From NCBI GenBank assembly GCA_035578175.1, contig JAQMRL010000002.1:131132171-131196170 (forward strand): DNA of 64,000 nucleotides. Direction: 5' to 3'. Shown here piece after piece: positions 47,000-58,275 of this stretch. The translations under genes were made by a program, and so were the position numbers. How positions within the stretch are numbered: position 1 is the stretch's first letter; each line of letters begins with the position of its first letter. The notes under the pieces were generated by a model, which was not told the DNA's origin, made no database searches, and was given only the letters and a program-made list of their open reading frames with translations. The DNA is from Catonia carolina. Taxonomy: Eukaryota > Arthropoda > Insecta > Hemiptera > Achilidae.

Positions 47000-48700
47000 C
47001 CTTAATTTAATTTATATGTTTAAGGAAACTTAAATATTTATATAAATCTAAATTTTATACTGTTCAATTTTTTGATTACACATGGTACTGGATATTATTT
47101 ATATTTTTTACTATTCGAATATCCACGAGATCTAATTTGAAATAAATAAACTTAACCTCTAAAATTAGTTAGTAAAAGCGTCATTTAAATTCAATTAAAT
47201 TTTTATACGGAATTAAATCTATATATTCTAAAAATACTTTCCGCAAGCTTACACTGCATAAAAAAACAAATATTTTAAATTAATTTCATATTTAATTATA
47301 ATTGCACGTCTCTACTTGTAAACAAAATTTACCGGTATTTTTAAATACTTTAAAATAAATTTATACACTGACGAGCACAAGTTAAATTATTATATGATAT
47401 ATATTTTTAAAAACTAATTGCTTTTAAAAATACATAATAGGCCTACTGATAAACGAATTAGAATAATATTTTACGGGACATACTGAAATTTCCGAACTGA
47501 AATCACACACTTTCGGATATATAAAAATAATGAGTAAACAACTAGGCTATATATTTTATATTCATATATTAAAAATTCTAAAACATTATTGACATTTTGT
47601 CAAATCTTAGAAGTTTTTCAATTTAGAACAAGATTTATAATTTTATTCACAAGTAGACTAAATGTCACGTTTTATTAGATTTTCTTAAAATAAGGAATTT
47701 TAAATAAAATTTTAGATTTTTTTTAGATTGAACATAAATTTTTTAAAAGATTTTCTTGAACTTGTATTTTTGATTAAATAAATTTTAACTTACTAACACA
47801 TTTATTCTTAAAATTTAATAAAAATGAGTTTTGATACGATTTAGGAAGGTAATTTTACAATAATATTTACAGAAAAACAATAAAAATAGTTATTTTTGTT
47901 TAAAAATACTAAGGTGGGAATTTTTTTGATAAATCATTGTTTTTTAATCATAAAATTATTATCTTATGTAATTTTTGAAATGAAGATTTTTAGGTTAAAG
48001 TTTCAATTATTTATCAAAGTTAAATAAATGAAAGAAAATAGTTTTAATTTAAATTTAACTAAATTGTTCACAGTTAAAAGTTAAATATAAACTAGAAAAT
48101 GGCAACAAACAACAGATGAACATGAGTGCATACTATCTGTGGTGGTAACATTTTGTGATAGAAAAAGACACGCGGTGTAGATGGGTCTGCTCTCGCACAA
48201 ATGCAGCGCGAATATAACATCACAAGTTCAACACAGCAACAGTTATTTCACACATTGCGTTATTATTTTGTTCTGTTTATGCATTAAATCAATTAGGAAT
48301 AGTTTATTTAAATAATAAATTATTTTTTTCAAAAAGTCAATTATTAAAAAAATTAGTAATAATTTCATAAACTTGATTAAAAATTTCTTTGAAGTTCTAA
48401 AATAAAAATTTCAGAATTTACAATTTTATAAATTACATTGTTAAATGACGTTGGTTTTTAAAGATTTATTTTTAAAAGTCGCGTTCGATTAAGTCACTTG
48501 AATTAATATTTTACAGAAACCGTAGAATAAATTATAAAATATAACCGGTGAAGAAATAATATCATAATTTTATTAATCTTTGATGTTTTAAAATATGATT
48601 GACAACTGAAAACCGCGGAAAAGTTTACAAAATAATAATTTAAATAAATAAAATACTAAAACTAAAATTAAATAAACAGTAACAATAATAAATAGTAAAT
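47000..48700. other. AT-rich non-coding DNA
   Basis: No gene. The patch at 48115-48230 is less AT-biased (CATGAGTGCATACTATCTG ... CACGCGGTGTAG) without recognisable content. TAGGCCTA lies at 47438. Confidence 0.4.
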
Positions 48701-48894
48701 AAGTGAAGGTAATCCATCGTGGCATGGCAGGTGTAACACTAACATATATGTAGTGGTTGGAGGCTGAAGTACGGTAGCGGTAAAAAACAACAAAATAACA
48801 CTTAACACTAACAACACTTATTTAAACGACACACCATGAAATGGGTAGCATAGTAGAGTGGGTTTAATCACTTCACTTGTTATCAACGTGTATT

Positions 48895-48900
48895 ACTCAC
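48895..48900 (-). promoter_or_regulatory. 5' splice donor of intron 1
   Basis: Read on the minus strand this is GTGAGT directly after CCCG, a full match to the metazoan donor consensus. It closes the MSRRKQ exon in phase 1. The intron runs towards position 1 and no convincing acceptor with zinc-finger coding sequence was found before the window ends. Confidence 0.8.
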
Positions 48901-48982
48901 CGGGCAATGAGGGAACAGATGTCTCCAGGCCGTCTTCGGACTCCAGCACGCGGATGGGCCGCGCCTGTTTCCGGCGAGACAT
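48901..48982 (-). CDS. first coding exon of a C2H2 zinc-finger transcription factor (MSRRKQ N-terminus)
   Basis: The exon starts at ATG 48982-48980 and encodes MSRRKQARPIRVLESEDG, then LETSVPSLP and the first base of a glycine codon. It is 82 bp (27 codons plus 1), ending at a splice donor read CCCG|GTGAGT. An in-frame TAA at 49033-49031 lies 16 codons upstream with no ATG between, which supports this start; the base at -3 is G. The motif RRKQxxP at the extreme N-terminus binds the RBBP4/7 subunit of the NuRD repressor. It is shared by FOG/U-shaped, SALL/spalt, BCL11 and ZNF423-type nuclear zinc-finger proteins, where it often sits alone in a short first exon. Which of these genes it is cannot be told from 27 residues. 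The zinc-finger exons must lie at lower coordinates, probably before this window. Codon use is GC-rich, unlike the surroundings, as expected in a CpG island. Confidence 0.8.
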
Positions 48983-49970
48983 CTCCCACAGAAATGACAA
49001 ACAATATTTGCCGTTCCTTCTTGTTTCTCCTTATTCTTCTTCTCCTTGGATTTGTTGTGCCCACCCTCCTCGACTTCCAGCTGCTGCTTCTTCTTCACTC
49101 CTCCTTCAATATCTGGTTCTCCACATGTCGGTGTGATAGTGCGCAGGTCACTTATGTATTATTATCGATATCGGTGGCAGTCCACAAATTATGACGTTGT
49201 CCCCGTTCGGGCGGGCAGCTGGTGGATGCTCGCGCACAAACATAAATATGGATATGATGATAGCTGCACGGCCGATACCATGCAGCAAGGCAGTAGACAA
49301 TGCATGCACCGCGAACAAGACTACTCTCGGCACTAGGAGTCCGCGTTCTGTTTAGAGTGCGCGCGTCAAATAATCTACACACAGCTCACAAGATTTCGTC
49401 GGCAATCGGTAACTATCGTGACAATTCGTGGCGTATGGGGCGGGCGCTTCTTCTCTTCACCGCTGGGCGGCGCAGCCTGCTCTGCGCTTGTCAGTCCGAT
49501 TCTTTACAACTGACCAAACTCCCTACCGGTTAGCGTGTTATAATAGCGGCGACACGAGCGACGATCAGCGCAGTCGACTGAACCACACACATGCACGTTA
49601 AAAAAATAACCGATCAACACATCATACAGATTTCAACGCTCAAAGTCGACTGTCGTTTAACAGCGATATGAACGGCCAAAGAAAGCTGTGATATACGTAG
49701 CCGCAACAATAAACACTCTGTACCGGTTACGCATTGTTGCCGGGCGTGTCCGAAGGGGACCAGTCAGCGAGCTGCTATCTCTCGGGGCGCCGGGCGGGGG
49801 ACCATTCATCCGAGCTATAAACCTCAACGGCGTTATTCTCCCCTTCCCTTTCAGATACCTAAGACATTATAGGCCTACCTCACCTCGTGATTGTTTCGTT
49901 CCCGTATGGCTTACACAGACTCATTTTCAGTTTATAACGCGAGGCTGAGGCTGACAGGATGCCACCATCT
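48983..49970 (-). promoter_or_regulatory. CpG-rich promoter and 5' untranslated region of the MSRRKQ gene
   Basis: The segment is strikingly richer in G, C and CpG than the rest of the first 49 kb, with many CGCG/GCGC sites between 49200 and 49960. A purine-rich (minus strand) stretch at about 49020-49110 is probably 5' untranslated sequence. A possible initiator on the minus strand is TTCAGTCG near 49573-49580, with an AT-rich TTATTTTTTTAA box near 49601-49612, about 30 bp upstream; this placement is tentative. Numerous short overlapping frames in all directions here result from base composition and are not genes. Divergent transcription from the island is possible but not shown. Confidence 0.55.
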
Positions 49971-49974
49971 CTAC

Positions 49975-51690
49975 CCATAGTTGGACACCGGCTACAACAC
50001 AACCACTATCATAGCCGCCGGTCTTTATGACCATTACGACCGGAGCAAATAAGGAGATCATATAAAATAAACTACTTTTTATTACTTCCACTCATCGCAC
50101 TGGTTCATCTCGTCAAAAAAAGAGATCAACTCTATCTGAAATAGCTGCCACTGTCAACCAGCCTTTATTACATTAGCTACTTACTTAACTCACCATAAGT
50201 ACGGTTGACAATATTGATAAAAAAATATACATTGTGTACTCCGGTAAAAACCTATTACATTACAGTAGGCCTACAATACTATTTCTGGAGACCTTCAACG
50301 TAAACTTGGTAAACTTAAATCGTTTTATGGTCAGCTGTTTAACAAAGATAAGCAAAATCTTAATGGCTCTAATTTGTTACCTCTATAACTGTATAAGAAT
50401 AAACCGATTTTATTAAACGATTGTGGCATAAAATATTACCAAGAATATTTTAGGTTTATTCTACTTTTTTCCTAAAAAAAATTCTATCGCTACTTGTATA
50501 AAAAACACGACAAAATCATCCATTTCCCAACAAATCACAAAAAAAAATTGTTTAAATGATTTATCTTTATCCTTAACGTAACGTCCTATTTCAGACTTAA
50601 ATTATTTTTTTGAAAAATAGTTTTTAAATCATAAATAAAATTTACGTCACCGAAGGCTCTAAAAATAATCATGTAGGCCAAATATTTTACGAGATCATGG
50701 AAACATAATCTCCTATTTTCAGTTAAGGTCAAAGCATAGAGCCTATGGTTTATTTTCAATTTAAATGGTTAGATTAGTAAATGATTTTGCCAATTTTTTT
50801 CCAAAATACCTTTCAGTTTAAATTATTGCAGGCATGTAGACCATATAACCAAGGGCAGACTGATTAGTCGATGAAAAGATAACGCCGAATAATTGTAAAA
50901 TTCAATCCAAATAACCAGTTCGTAAGTGAGTTGAAAATGACGACAATTTAGAGTTCAAAAAGGTTTTTCAGTTGAGAGCTTAAAAACGGGATTTATGGCG
51001 TCCCAAAAGAGTTTTTCGGAACGCTGGGACAGTTTATTTAGTTCTCTATATTTAGTCATCAATCCTGGAATTGACTAGCATTAGTTAGCCACATCGCTCT
51101 TACACCTGCACAGCCTTAAAAAAAAAAATTAATATTAGTTTGTTCGTCCCTTATGCGTTCCTAAACTGTTCAACTGATATAAATCAAATTTTGTCTATAG
51201 ATAACCCAGTCCTGGAGCAGGTTTTAAGCTTTTGAAAACCTCGATCTGATAAGTAGAAAGAAAGTTAGGGGGGCTTAGGCCTATATGTGGTTTTTGTGCT
51301 TTCGAAAAAGTAAAATGTTCGACTTTTAAAACAGAGATGTAGAAAATAAAGGGTACGAATAAAATCAAATATTTCTTTCAATATAAGAGGAGCACAGAAA
51401 AAAATTTTATAACGAGTTCTCTTTAATTTTGATTTTTGTAGGCGTACAAAGATTTTTGTAGCAGCGCGCGCCCGGTGTATCTAGTTACCCATATTTTCAA
51501 TCGCCAGTAGCTAACTTTCATTGTTCTATTATTTTTTGGTAATTAAGTTTCGTGTCCTAAAACATGACATCAATTCAGTTCTCTTCTTTATAAAGTTCCG
51601 CAATGTTATTACGTCTCTAGTTCTCTTCCAATATTCCTCGTTGACAATATAAAATATTACACCTCAATTTAAAAGACTCAGAGCGTAGAC
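49975..51690. other. non-coding DNA upstream of the promoter island
   Basis: No gene recognised. A segment at 51138-51300 (TTGTTCGTCCCTTATGCGTT ... GATAACCCAGTCCTGGAGCA) has the look of a dispersed insect repeat but no second copy in the window. TAGGCCTA lies at 50266 and 51276. A GCGCGCGC stretch is at about 51463-51470. Confidence 0.4.
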
Positions 51691-51693
51691 CTA

Positions 51694-52855
51694 CAGTAAA
51701 ACCTCGCTAATTCGACCTAATGCGGACCACGGTCGATGCGAATTAGCGAAAATTCCGAATTATGGAACACTTCTAAAATCACGTGTAATCCTGACTTTTA
51801 CGGACATCGTGTATTTAATTTAGAAAAACTTCAAAGCGTAAGTGTAAGTAATAATTTAAGTCGGTGAATTCAGTAATAAATAAGACGTATTACACAACCT
51901 TAATAATTAATCAACGTGATTTTTAGCATCAGTTAGATTTGCAATCTCTTCTTGGATTTCTTCGTAGTTGTCTTCCTCACTATCAGACGATTCTCGTTGC
52001 ACATCCCCAACTAAATGTTCATTTACGGCAGCCGCAATTTCTTCTTCCGTCTGGACAGGGTACCCAAATTCATCTTCATCACCATTTAACCAGTCCCGTA
52101 CGTTTGCCACTGTACATTCTTCACCAGCGTTTTGTAAAATATTTATGTATTCTTCTTCAATTTCGCCGAAGTCTTGTTCATGAGTTACATTTTTCAAAAG
52201 GTTTTTCCAAGCGTTTGAAATTGTCGTAGCTTTTACATCCTTCCAACTTGAAATCCAATTGAATATAGCATTTTTAATATTGTAATATCGCAGTATCATT
52301 AATGTCTGTGCACCTGTCTTATTACCCAAGTCGAATCATTTTCGAGAAAAACTAAACAACCTTGAAGCTGTTTCTTTTTATAGAAGCGTTTGCAACTAAG
52401 GATAACACCTTGATCCATTAGTTGGATCAACGCTGAAGTATTCGGAGGCATAAACACACATTTAATTCTTCCATTACTACTCCGTAGTCTGTCTTCAGAT
52501 GGATGCACTGGTGCATTGTCCAATAATAAAATTGCTTTAACCTCATCCTGTGGAACGCCCTTTTCTTCGGTTTAAAATTCGATGACAGCTGCAACGAAAT
52601 CTTCTTGAAACCACGGTGTGAAAATTTCAGATGTAAACTAAGCATTTCTGCTGGCTTTATTAATTATTGGCAGATCTGTACCTGTTAAATTTTTCATAGC
52701 TCTGGGGCGTCTTGATTTTCTGGCAACTACAGACTTCAGTTTGTTTGTACCATCAAAATTAACAACTCGTCACCATTAAAAAAGGAATTTTTTTTTGCCA
52801 GTCCGAATTATAGAAGTTCCGAATTAGTGAAATACAAAATAGCGAGGTTTTACTG
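51694..52855 (-). mobile_element. Tigger/Jerky-type pogo transposon, internally deleted
   Basis: Terminal inverted repeats CAGTAAAACCTCGCT (51694-51708) and the exact complement ending at 52855 are flanked by TA on both sides. CAGTA-AACCTCG is the hallmark end of Tigger-type pogo elements. At 1162 bp it is far shorter than an autonomous copy. The minus strand carries the second half of the transposase, while the CENP-B-like DNA-binding domain and first catalytic aspartate are missing. Confidence 0.85.
51907..52790 (-). pseudogene. Jerky/Tigger-like transposase, C-terminal half, decayed
   Basis: In order on the minus strand: DGTNKLKSVVARKSRRPRAM then KNLTGTDLPI; FTSEIFTPWFQEDFVAAVIE; LDNAPVHPSEDRLRSSNGRI; MPPNTSALIQLMDQGVI; KTGAQTLMILRYYNIKNAIF; and an acidic tail with SSDSEEDNYEEIQEEI, stopping at 51907. 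The second catalytic D is in LDNAP and the third in MDQGVI, as in DDE_1-family transposases. A TAG replaces the expected tryptophan before FTSEIF (near 52636), and frames shift near 52570 and 52320. The last 140 codons are open and are unusually acidic. Confidence 0.8.
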
Positions 52856-52859
52856 TATT

Positions 52860-54135
52860 ACTAAAAACAGTTTTACAAAATGATAGAAGGTAGTTCACAT
52901 GGAAAACACGACAAATTATCATATCTTATTCTAAACAAAACTTGTAAAGAATTACTCCGGTTGCCTTCTTTCTTCACAACTTACCAATGAATAATTCCAT
53001 TGAACTCTAAAGAACACCTGTTGTCTTTTTATAAAGTCGGTCTACCTGTATCCCATAAGTTAAATGCAGAATATTTAAAAAATTCAAAATTTTTATAAGG
53101 ATTTCTCATGACTTTCATTTTTTCTAATGAAATCAGTAACTTTCATTAATTCAGCATAAACTTCAAAACTGAGAACATAAAAATTATTTAATGAAAATTG
53201 CGTAAAAATGAACTACTCTTGAAGTCTCACTGAAAAGTTTAAAGAGAAAATGGAGCAAACATTTACTTCAGATTTACATAAAAATTAGGCCTACATTATT
53301 ATTGACCGCAATGATTACATAGCCTGTTTGAATGTAAACATTTTGCATACCCACGAATTAAGTCGCATACACTTTCTAGCTAAACTTATTAATATAAAGA
53401 GTCACATGTGTGATCAGCTTCTGTGCGATGGTTTTTACAATTTATTAATTTCTTATAATTTCTATTTAAAATCAAGACTATCGATTTTTCCAAAACTAAT
53501 TAGGCCTATATAAAATCTTTGTAATTATATTCGTGAGAAATTACTATGCTAATGATTTTCGGTCTAGAATCTTTCTCGATCCTTAAAATAGAATTCTTGC
53601 AGGGTATAACCGCCTACAACATTTTATTTCCAACTTCAACAACTTTGTGTTTCAAGATGTTGATTCACAGTTCACCAAGTTTGATTTTGTGTTTATATAT
53701 AGCTACATATTTTTTCTTCACGGTTTAGTCTTTTTGAAACACACTACTGAGTGTAGTTTATATTTTAATTCTAAGGGCATTACTCAGATTTTCTCATATC
53801 TGCTTAAAGTTGTTGTATTTATTAACCGATTGCAAAAGAAATACTACACTGTTACAAAAAAAAAAATTGTCAGTAAAATCAACAATTTATTTTGGTATAG
53901 AATAAAAAGGAGACGAATTTTTCTTTTTACGTGTCTTGAGAGAAGAAAACCCTCCAATGAAGGTACTTTGTAGATTATTAAGCCTATTTTTGTTGTTTTA
54001 TCACTTCAAAATAAATTGATCGGTTGTGTTCCTTTCAACAGGCGAGAGTCGTTTGAGGTATTAAGATGATATTGAATGTGATTCAAGTCTATTTTGGTGT
54101 ATTTTTACAGAATGTGTACAAAACGGATTAATTAA
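52860..54135. other. AT-rich non-coding DNA
   Basis: No gene. The 108-codon frame at 53647-53973 has no family features. TAGGCCTA is at 53286 and 53501. Confidence 0.4.
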
Positions 54136-54139
54136 ACAG

Positions 54140-54425
54140 TAGAATCGCCCATAGAAGTAGCTAATGTAGTGATTTTACCAATAGGTAAGTCGGCGGTGCA
54201 TAAGCGATACAAGAAGAGAGCAAGAACTACCTTTTGGAACTTCTGGGTAGACAGGTTGTAGATCTGTTTCTGCTGTTTAGAACTGAAGTAAGGAGTATCT
54301 GTCAAATAAGATACTATTGATGAAAAATGTGGATGAAAAAGATTTTGTGTTGATTTAATTTATAAATCGGCATGTCACACTTTATCGAATGGTTGTCTTG
54401 TATCAACAAAGGTTACAAACATAAA
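54140..54425 (-). pseudogene. Jockey-like LINE reverse transcriptase relic
   Basis: From 54425 downwards: FVTFVDTRQPFDKV, a stop, HADL, equivalent to 'DVSQAFDRVWH-GL'; then LFHPHFSSIVSYLTDTPYFS, equivalent to the 'SYL--R-F' strand; then ALFLYRLCTADLP and ITTLATSMGDST, equivalent to 'LY-LYTADLP.....T-TFADDTA'. The catalytic ADD is degraded to MGD. This covers the fingers and palm of the RT in correct order with correct spacing. Confidence 0.7.
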
Positions 54426-54429
54426 ATTA

Positions 54430-56535
54430 ACGTTCTTATGTTCAGTAAGTAAGCCTCAAACACACAACAACCATATTGCTAACCATTCTTCCAAAATCTG
54501 TATCACTCCTGATAATTTTCTAAGTAAGTAGGTTTATATCTATTACTCCTGATGATTCTACTACAAAACTAAATCCACTAATGTCACGCCTGGAAGTTTT
54601 AAACAAAGATTTGTTTTGACTGAAAGCAACGTAATTAATGTGTTTTTTTTAATTAACGACATCGTTAATTCGTAAAACGACCCACAAAGTTCAGAATTAA
54701 CTATCAGTTAATTTTGTTCGAGACGCTTGGTACGTTGATCGAACAAACGACTGAGCAGTTGTTCAGTTAATTTTACACACTTTAACATACCTACCTAACC
54801 ATTAGACAAAGTGCTTTGACACCAGAAAAATGGTCTCAACCTAAATTGTCATAAAATTTTCAATATATATTAAAAGCAATAATAACTTTACTACACAACA
54901 CCGGTTTCAAGTATAAGTTAATTTACTTAATTATTTAAAATTTCGATTGTCTTACATAGAAAAGTTACAAAAAATTTACGTGAAGACTAATTTTATTGGT
55001 CAAAATCGTTTTGCAGTAGCCTACCTTTTGTTTTGTAACTTTTATTCTTTATTGTAACTTTCTAAAAAATGCACAACGACCAAATTGTTGAACAAAAAAT
55101 GAACGAAATCACCAAATAGAATGATATAAATAAATTAAAACTAAAATATTTTGATAAAAACGGCGAAGAAAAACAGAATATTTAAAAAAATACAATCTGT
55201 GAGGAGTTATATAAAAACTAGGTGCAAACAACATTGATAAAGACATGAACATTAATAATTTTAAATTATAACATTTTTGGTCGTTTTAAGAGGCTTTACT
55301 CAATCTTCATTTTAATCTTCACTGTATTTTGTGCTTGTATAAATTATACTGAATTGACGAAAGCTGATGACGTAATATGTTGTAGAATTTTCTGTACGAG
55401 TGTCAATTATGAAGGAGATGCTTAGGTCATTATATAGTCTCATTTGAAACATAGTAGGGTGCATCTGTGATGAAGGTAAGTCATTTAGATTGAAAGGTTT
55501 GAAGTTTTCTTAGGTTGCTTAGTTTTAAACTGTCATAAAGTTGTAATACCTACACATCATATTGGCATTTGAAGGATTTTTTACTCAGTAATTTCAATAT
55601 TGATGTTAATTGATGATTTACGAGGAATCAATCTATAAAGCCTCTTAAAGTTGAAAGTTAAAAAGAATTTGTTTAATTTTTATATGATTATTCCAAGTCA
55701 ATTTTTGTCTACATAAGATCTAAATAACGTAGGTAAAGGCCAAGCCAATTGCTGTGAGCGCTGGTCTACGCATGCGCATACTTGACTTCGACCCCGCATA
55801 CCCCTCCAACATCAGTAAGATGTACAGTCAGAATGTTGTTGAAAATTGACAACACCCATTGCATTTTGTAGGCATGCTGTTCTTTTGTTGATTACATACG
55901 CTGCACTATTGCAGTACATACAAGACTGTACTAATTCAGGCGCACATTTTGCCCAGCGCTCTCCTTAAGAAAATCAGGCTATACCTTATTACCTTGAAAT
56001 ATAGCCCTGTTTCATAGAAACTTATTTTGGTAGTAACTTATTTTAAAATTTTCTCATTCAATTTTCTTGCAGAAAGTGCAAGATCTTTTTAGTCCAATTT
56101 AAGAAAACACTAAACTAGTAGCAAGTTTCTTTTATTAAAGAAAAATTTACTATCTGCTCACTATGGAACAATGAATAAATAAATTGATTTAGTGAACGCT
56201 ACATTTTCGTATTGAATGAAAGATTCCCTCATCAAATCACCTTCTAATCCAGATGATTGTGTTTCTTAATTTGTTTTTATGTCTTTAAAAAAGGTCTGTT
56301 GGGTGTTTCAGACTTTTCAGTGTTTCTGTGTCATACTCGTAGTATGGGACGTTTACTGTCAAAAGGTAACTAACTAAAACTACGAAAAGGTAGCTAACTT
56401 CATATTAGGATTTGTTCAGGAAAATTTTAATATTTCCTTTTTTACAATTGATATGTTTAAACTGTTTGTAAGAGATGAACCGTTGTGATCTTATAAGTAT
56501 TTTTTATTTTTTAGAAATTTCGATTAGTATCTTTA
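54430..56535. other. AT-rich non-coding DNA
   Basis: No gene. Small palindromes (GTTAATTCG, AATTAACGAC) lie at 54640-54680. A GC-richer patch at 55740-55850 has no match or open frame. Confidence 0.4.
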
Positions 56536-56539
56536 AATA

Positions 56540-57465
56540 CGAGGTGTGGCTATTAAATAACGAGACTGACGTACTACAAAATTTTATTTTCATTTTATAC
56601 ATAATCACTTATTGTCACCTTCAACGTACCCTACAACGCTCCATGCAAATTTTTCATTGTTGGAAAGAGTGCTGGAAGTCATCTTCTGTCAGCTCCTTCA
56701 GGACACGTGCCGCTCAAAAATGTTTGAAATGAAGCTCGCAAAAAGTTTTGTACTGACACTTTGTACGCGATTGAAAATGACCCAAACTTTTTGGAAACGA
56801 TAATAACATGTGATGAAACGTGGTTTTTTACTTATGATCTGGAAACGAATCGCCAATCCATGCACCGGAAGAGCCGAACTTCACCGAGAGCCAAAATACC
56901 TTCAATGAGCAAGTCAAAATTTAAAGCAATGATGATCGTTTTTTTTATATCCATGGGATTGTGTACCTCCTCTGGGTTCCTGAAGGTCAAAAAATTAATC
57001 AATATTACTGTCTTGAGGTACTTTCTAAACTACGTCAAAGAGTAAGGAAAAAACACCCCAAAATGTGGAAGGACAAATTATGGGTTCTCCACCAAGACAA
57101 TGCGCCAGCTCATTCCGCGTTATCTGTCAAGAGGTTCCTAGCCAAATACAGCATCTCAGTGTTAGAACATCCACCTTATTCACCAGATCTTGCACCAGGT
57201 GACTTCTACCTGTTCCCTAAGGTGAAATCTGCATTAAAAGGGACAAGATTTGAGTCTGTGAAAGCTGTAAAAGAGAAAGCGGGACGTGTTCTGAAGGTGC
57301 TGACAGAAGATGACTTCCAGCACTGTTTCCAACACTGGAAAATTTGCATGGAGCGTTGTAGGGATAGAGAAGGAGTGTATATTGAAGGTGACAATAAGTG
57401 ATTATGTATAAAATTAAAATACAATTTTTTTTACGTCAGTCTAATTATTTAATAGCCACACCTCG
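56540..57465 (+). mobile_element. mariner (DD34D) transposon, rearranged
   Basis: The ends CGAGGTGTGGCTATTAAATA (from 56540) and the exact complement ending at 57465 are flanked by TA on both sides. The inverted similarity does not stop after a normal ~30-bp TIR. It continues for about 176-188 bp: 56540-56715 is an inverted copy of 57278-57465, including the end of the transposase gene. The true 5' end, with promoter and N-terminal half of the transposase, is gone. The 926-bp element therefore has long inverted arms around a central coding remnant. Confidence 0.9.
56725..57401 (+). pseudogene. mariner transposase, C-terminal half, one frameshift
   Basis: Reads RKKFCTDTLYAIENDPNFLE, CDETWFFTYDLETNRQSMHR, MSKSKFKAMMIVFF. 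After a one-base deletion near 56955 it continues YLLWVPEGQKINQYYCLEVL, LWVLHQDNAPAHSALSVKRF, PPYSPDLAPGDFYLFP, KSALKGTRFESV. The catalytic aspartates are the D of CDETW (56812), the D of QDNAPAH and the D of APGDF. The last two have 34 residues between them, the mariner DD34D signature. The N-terminal helix-turn-helix domain is absent, so the protein could not bind its ends. Frames in the left arm (56475-56732) are antisense copies of the C-terminus. Confidence 0.9.
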
Positions 57466-57469
57466 TATG

Positions 57470-57885
57470 TTGAAGTGGGTTGTTCCCATAAGGTCTTCAA
57501 AATGATTATGGTTTTTTATTAACAAATTTTTTCTACAATCTGTTCAGTAAACAACAATAAATATATTTTTGTTAAAAAGAAAAATTAACATGAAAAGGTA
57601 ACTCCTGTGGATATACTCTTGCAAAGTAAAAACAATTAATTTTCACACAATACGAGGCTAATATTTTTAAAAGCTAAAGTAGGATTTCAATTTTCTGACA
57701 AAAAGTCTGTTAAATGCCTCCGTTTTAACCTTTGTTTCGTACAGTGAATTTGGAGCCAAATAATTATTGTGCGATTAAGCTGTTTTTTATACGCTAAATT
57801 AAAATTTTATAAGTTCTTTTTAACTACAGAAATAAATAGATAATAAACTTTGTATAATAAAATTTTGATAAAAAGTGAAATCTTC
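57470..57885. other. AT-rich non-coding DNA
   Basis: Nothing recognised on either strand. Confidence 0.4.
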
Positions 57886-57889
57886 AACA

Positions 57890-58275
57890 TTTTACCCGGT
57901 ATCTAGTAACTAAGTTTGTATCTGATGTTCAGTAGTTTTATTAAAGGTGTTAATCGGCCCTCCATTTAGGCCTATGACGATTATTTAAATGCATACCAAC
58001 ATACTTGGCTAAATCAGAACCATGTAATGCAATGTTATTATGATAAACTGGTGGTCAACTATTCAAACTGTAAATTTTTCTGGTGTACATTTTGATTTAT
58101 TAGTTTTTATTCAACACATCTACCAATAATTTTGATATTTGTTTGATTGTTCTTGTAAATATCGTGATGCAGTAGTGATTATTAAATAGCTTGTAAAGCG
58201 TTGGCAATTTATGTAAACTTTACAATTAATTGTTGCATTTGGTGTTACTCGTAAGTCTGCGGTAAATAAACAGTA
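57890..58275 (-). pseudogene. Jockey-like LINE relic (post-palm region)
   Basis: On the minus strand near 58270 comes LYTVYLPQTYE-type sequence ('LYTADLP'), then IITTASRYLQEQSNKYQNYW equivalent to 'IAS-KLQE-LN-IQ-W', IKTNKSK, and AKYVGMHLNNRH with KW, equivalent to 'VKYLGMHLDRRLTW'. A TAGGCCTA at 57967 sits inside the last motif and adds two residues to the expected spacing. Several stops are present. It is a separate insertion from 54140-54425, since the order along the strand is reversed. Confidence 0.65.

Noticed and set aside
48858..49948. Many overlapping open frames on both strands of the CpG island
   Set aside because: Frames without stops are expected in GC-rich DNA. Only the MSRRKQ exon has a start, upstream stop, splice donor and a known motif.
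51138..51300. Dispersed repeat candidate with GATAACCCAGTCCTGGAGCA
   Set aside because: Same reason: suggestive composition but no second copy or ends in this window.
56475..56732. 85-codon frame at the left end of the mariner
   Set aside because: It reads across the TIR and then antisense through an inverted copy of the transposase C-terminus.
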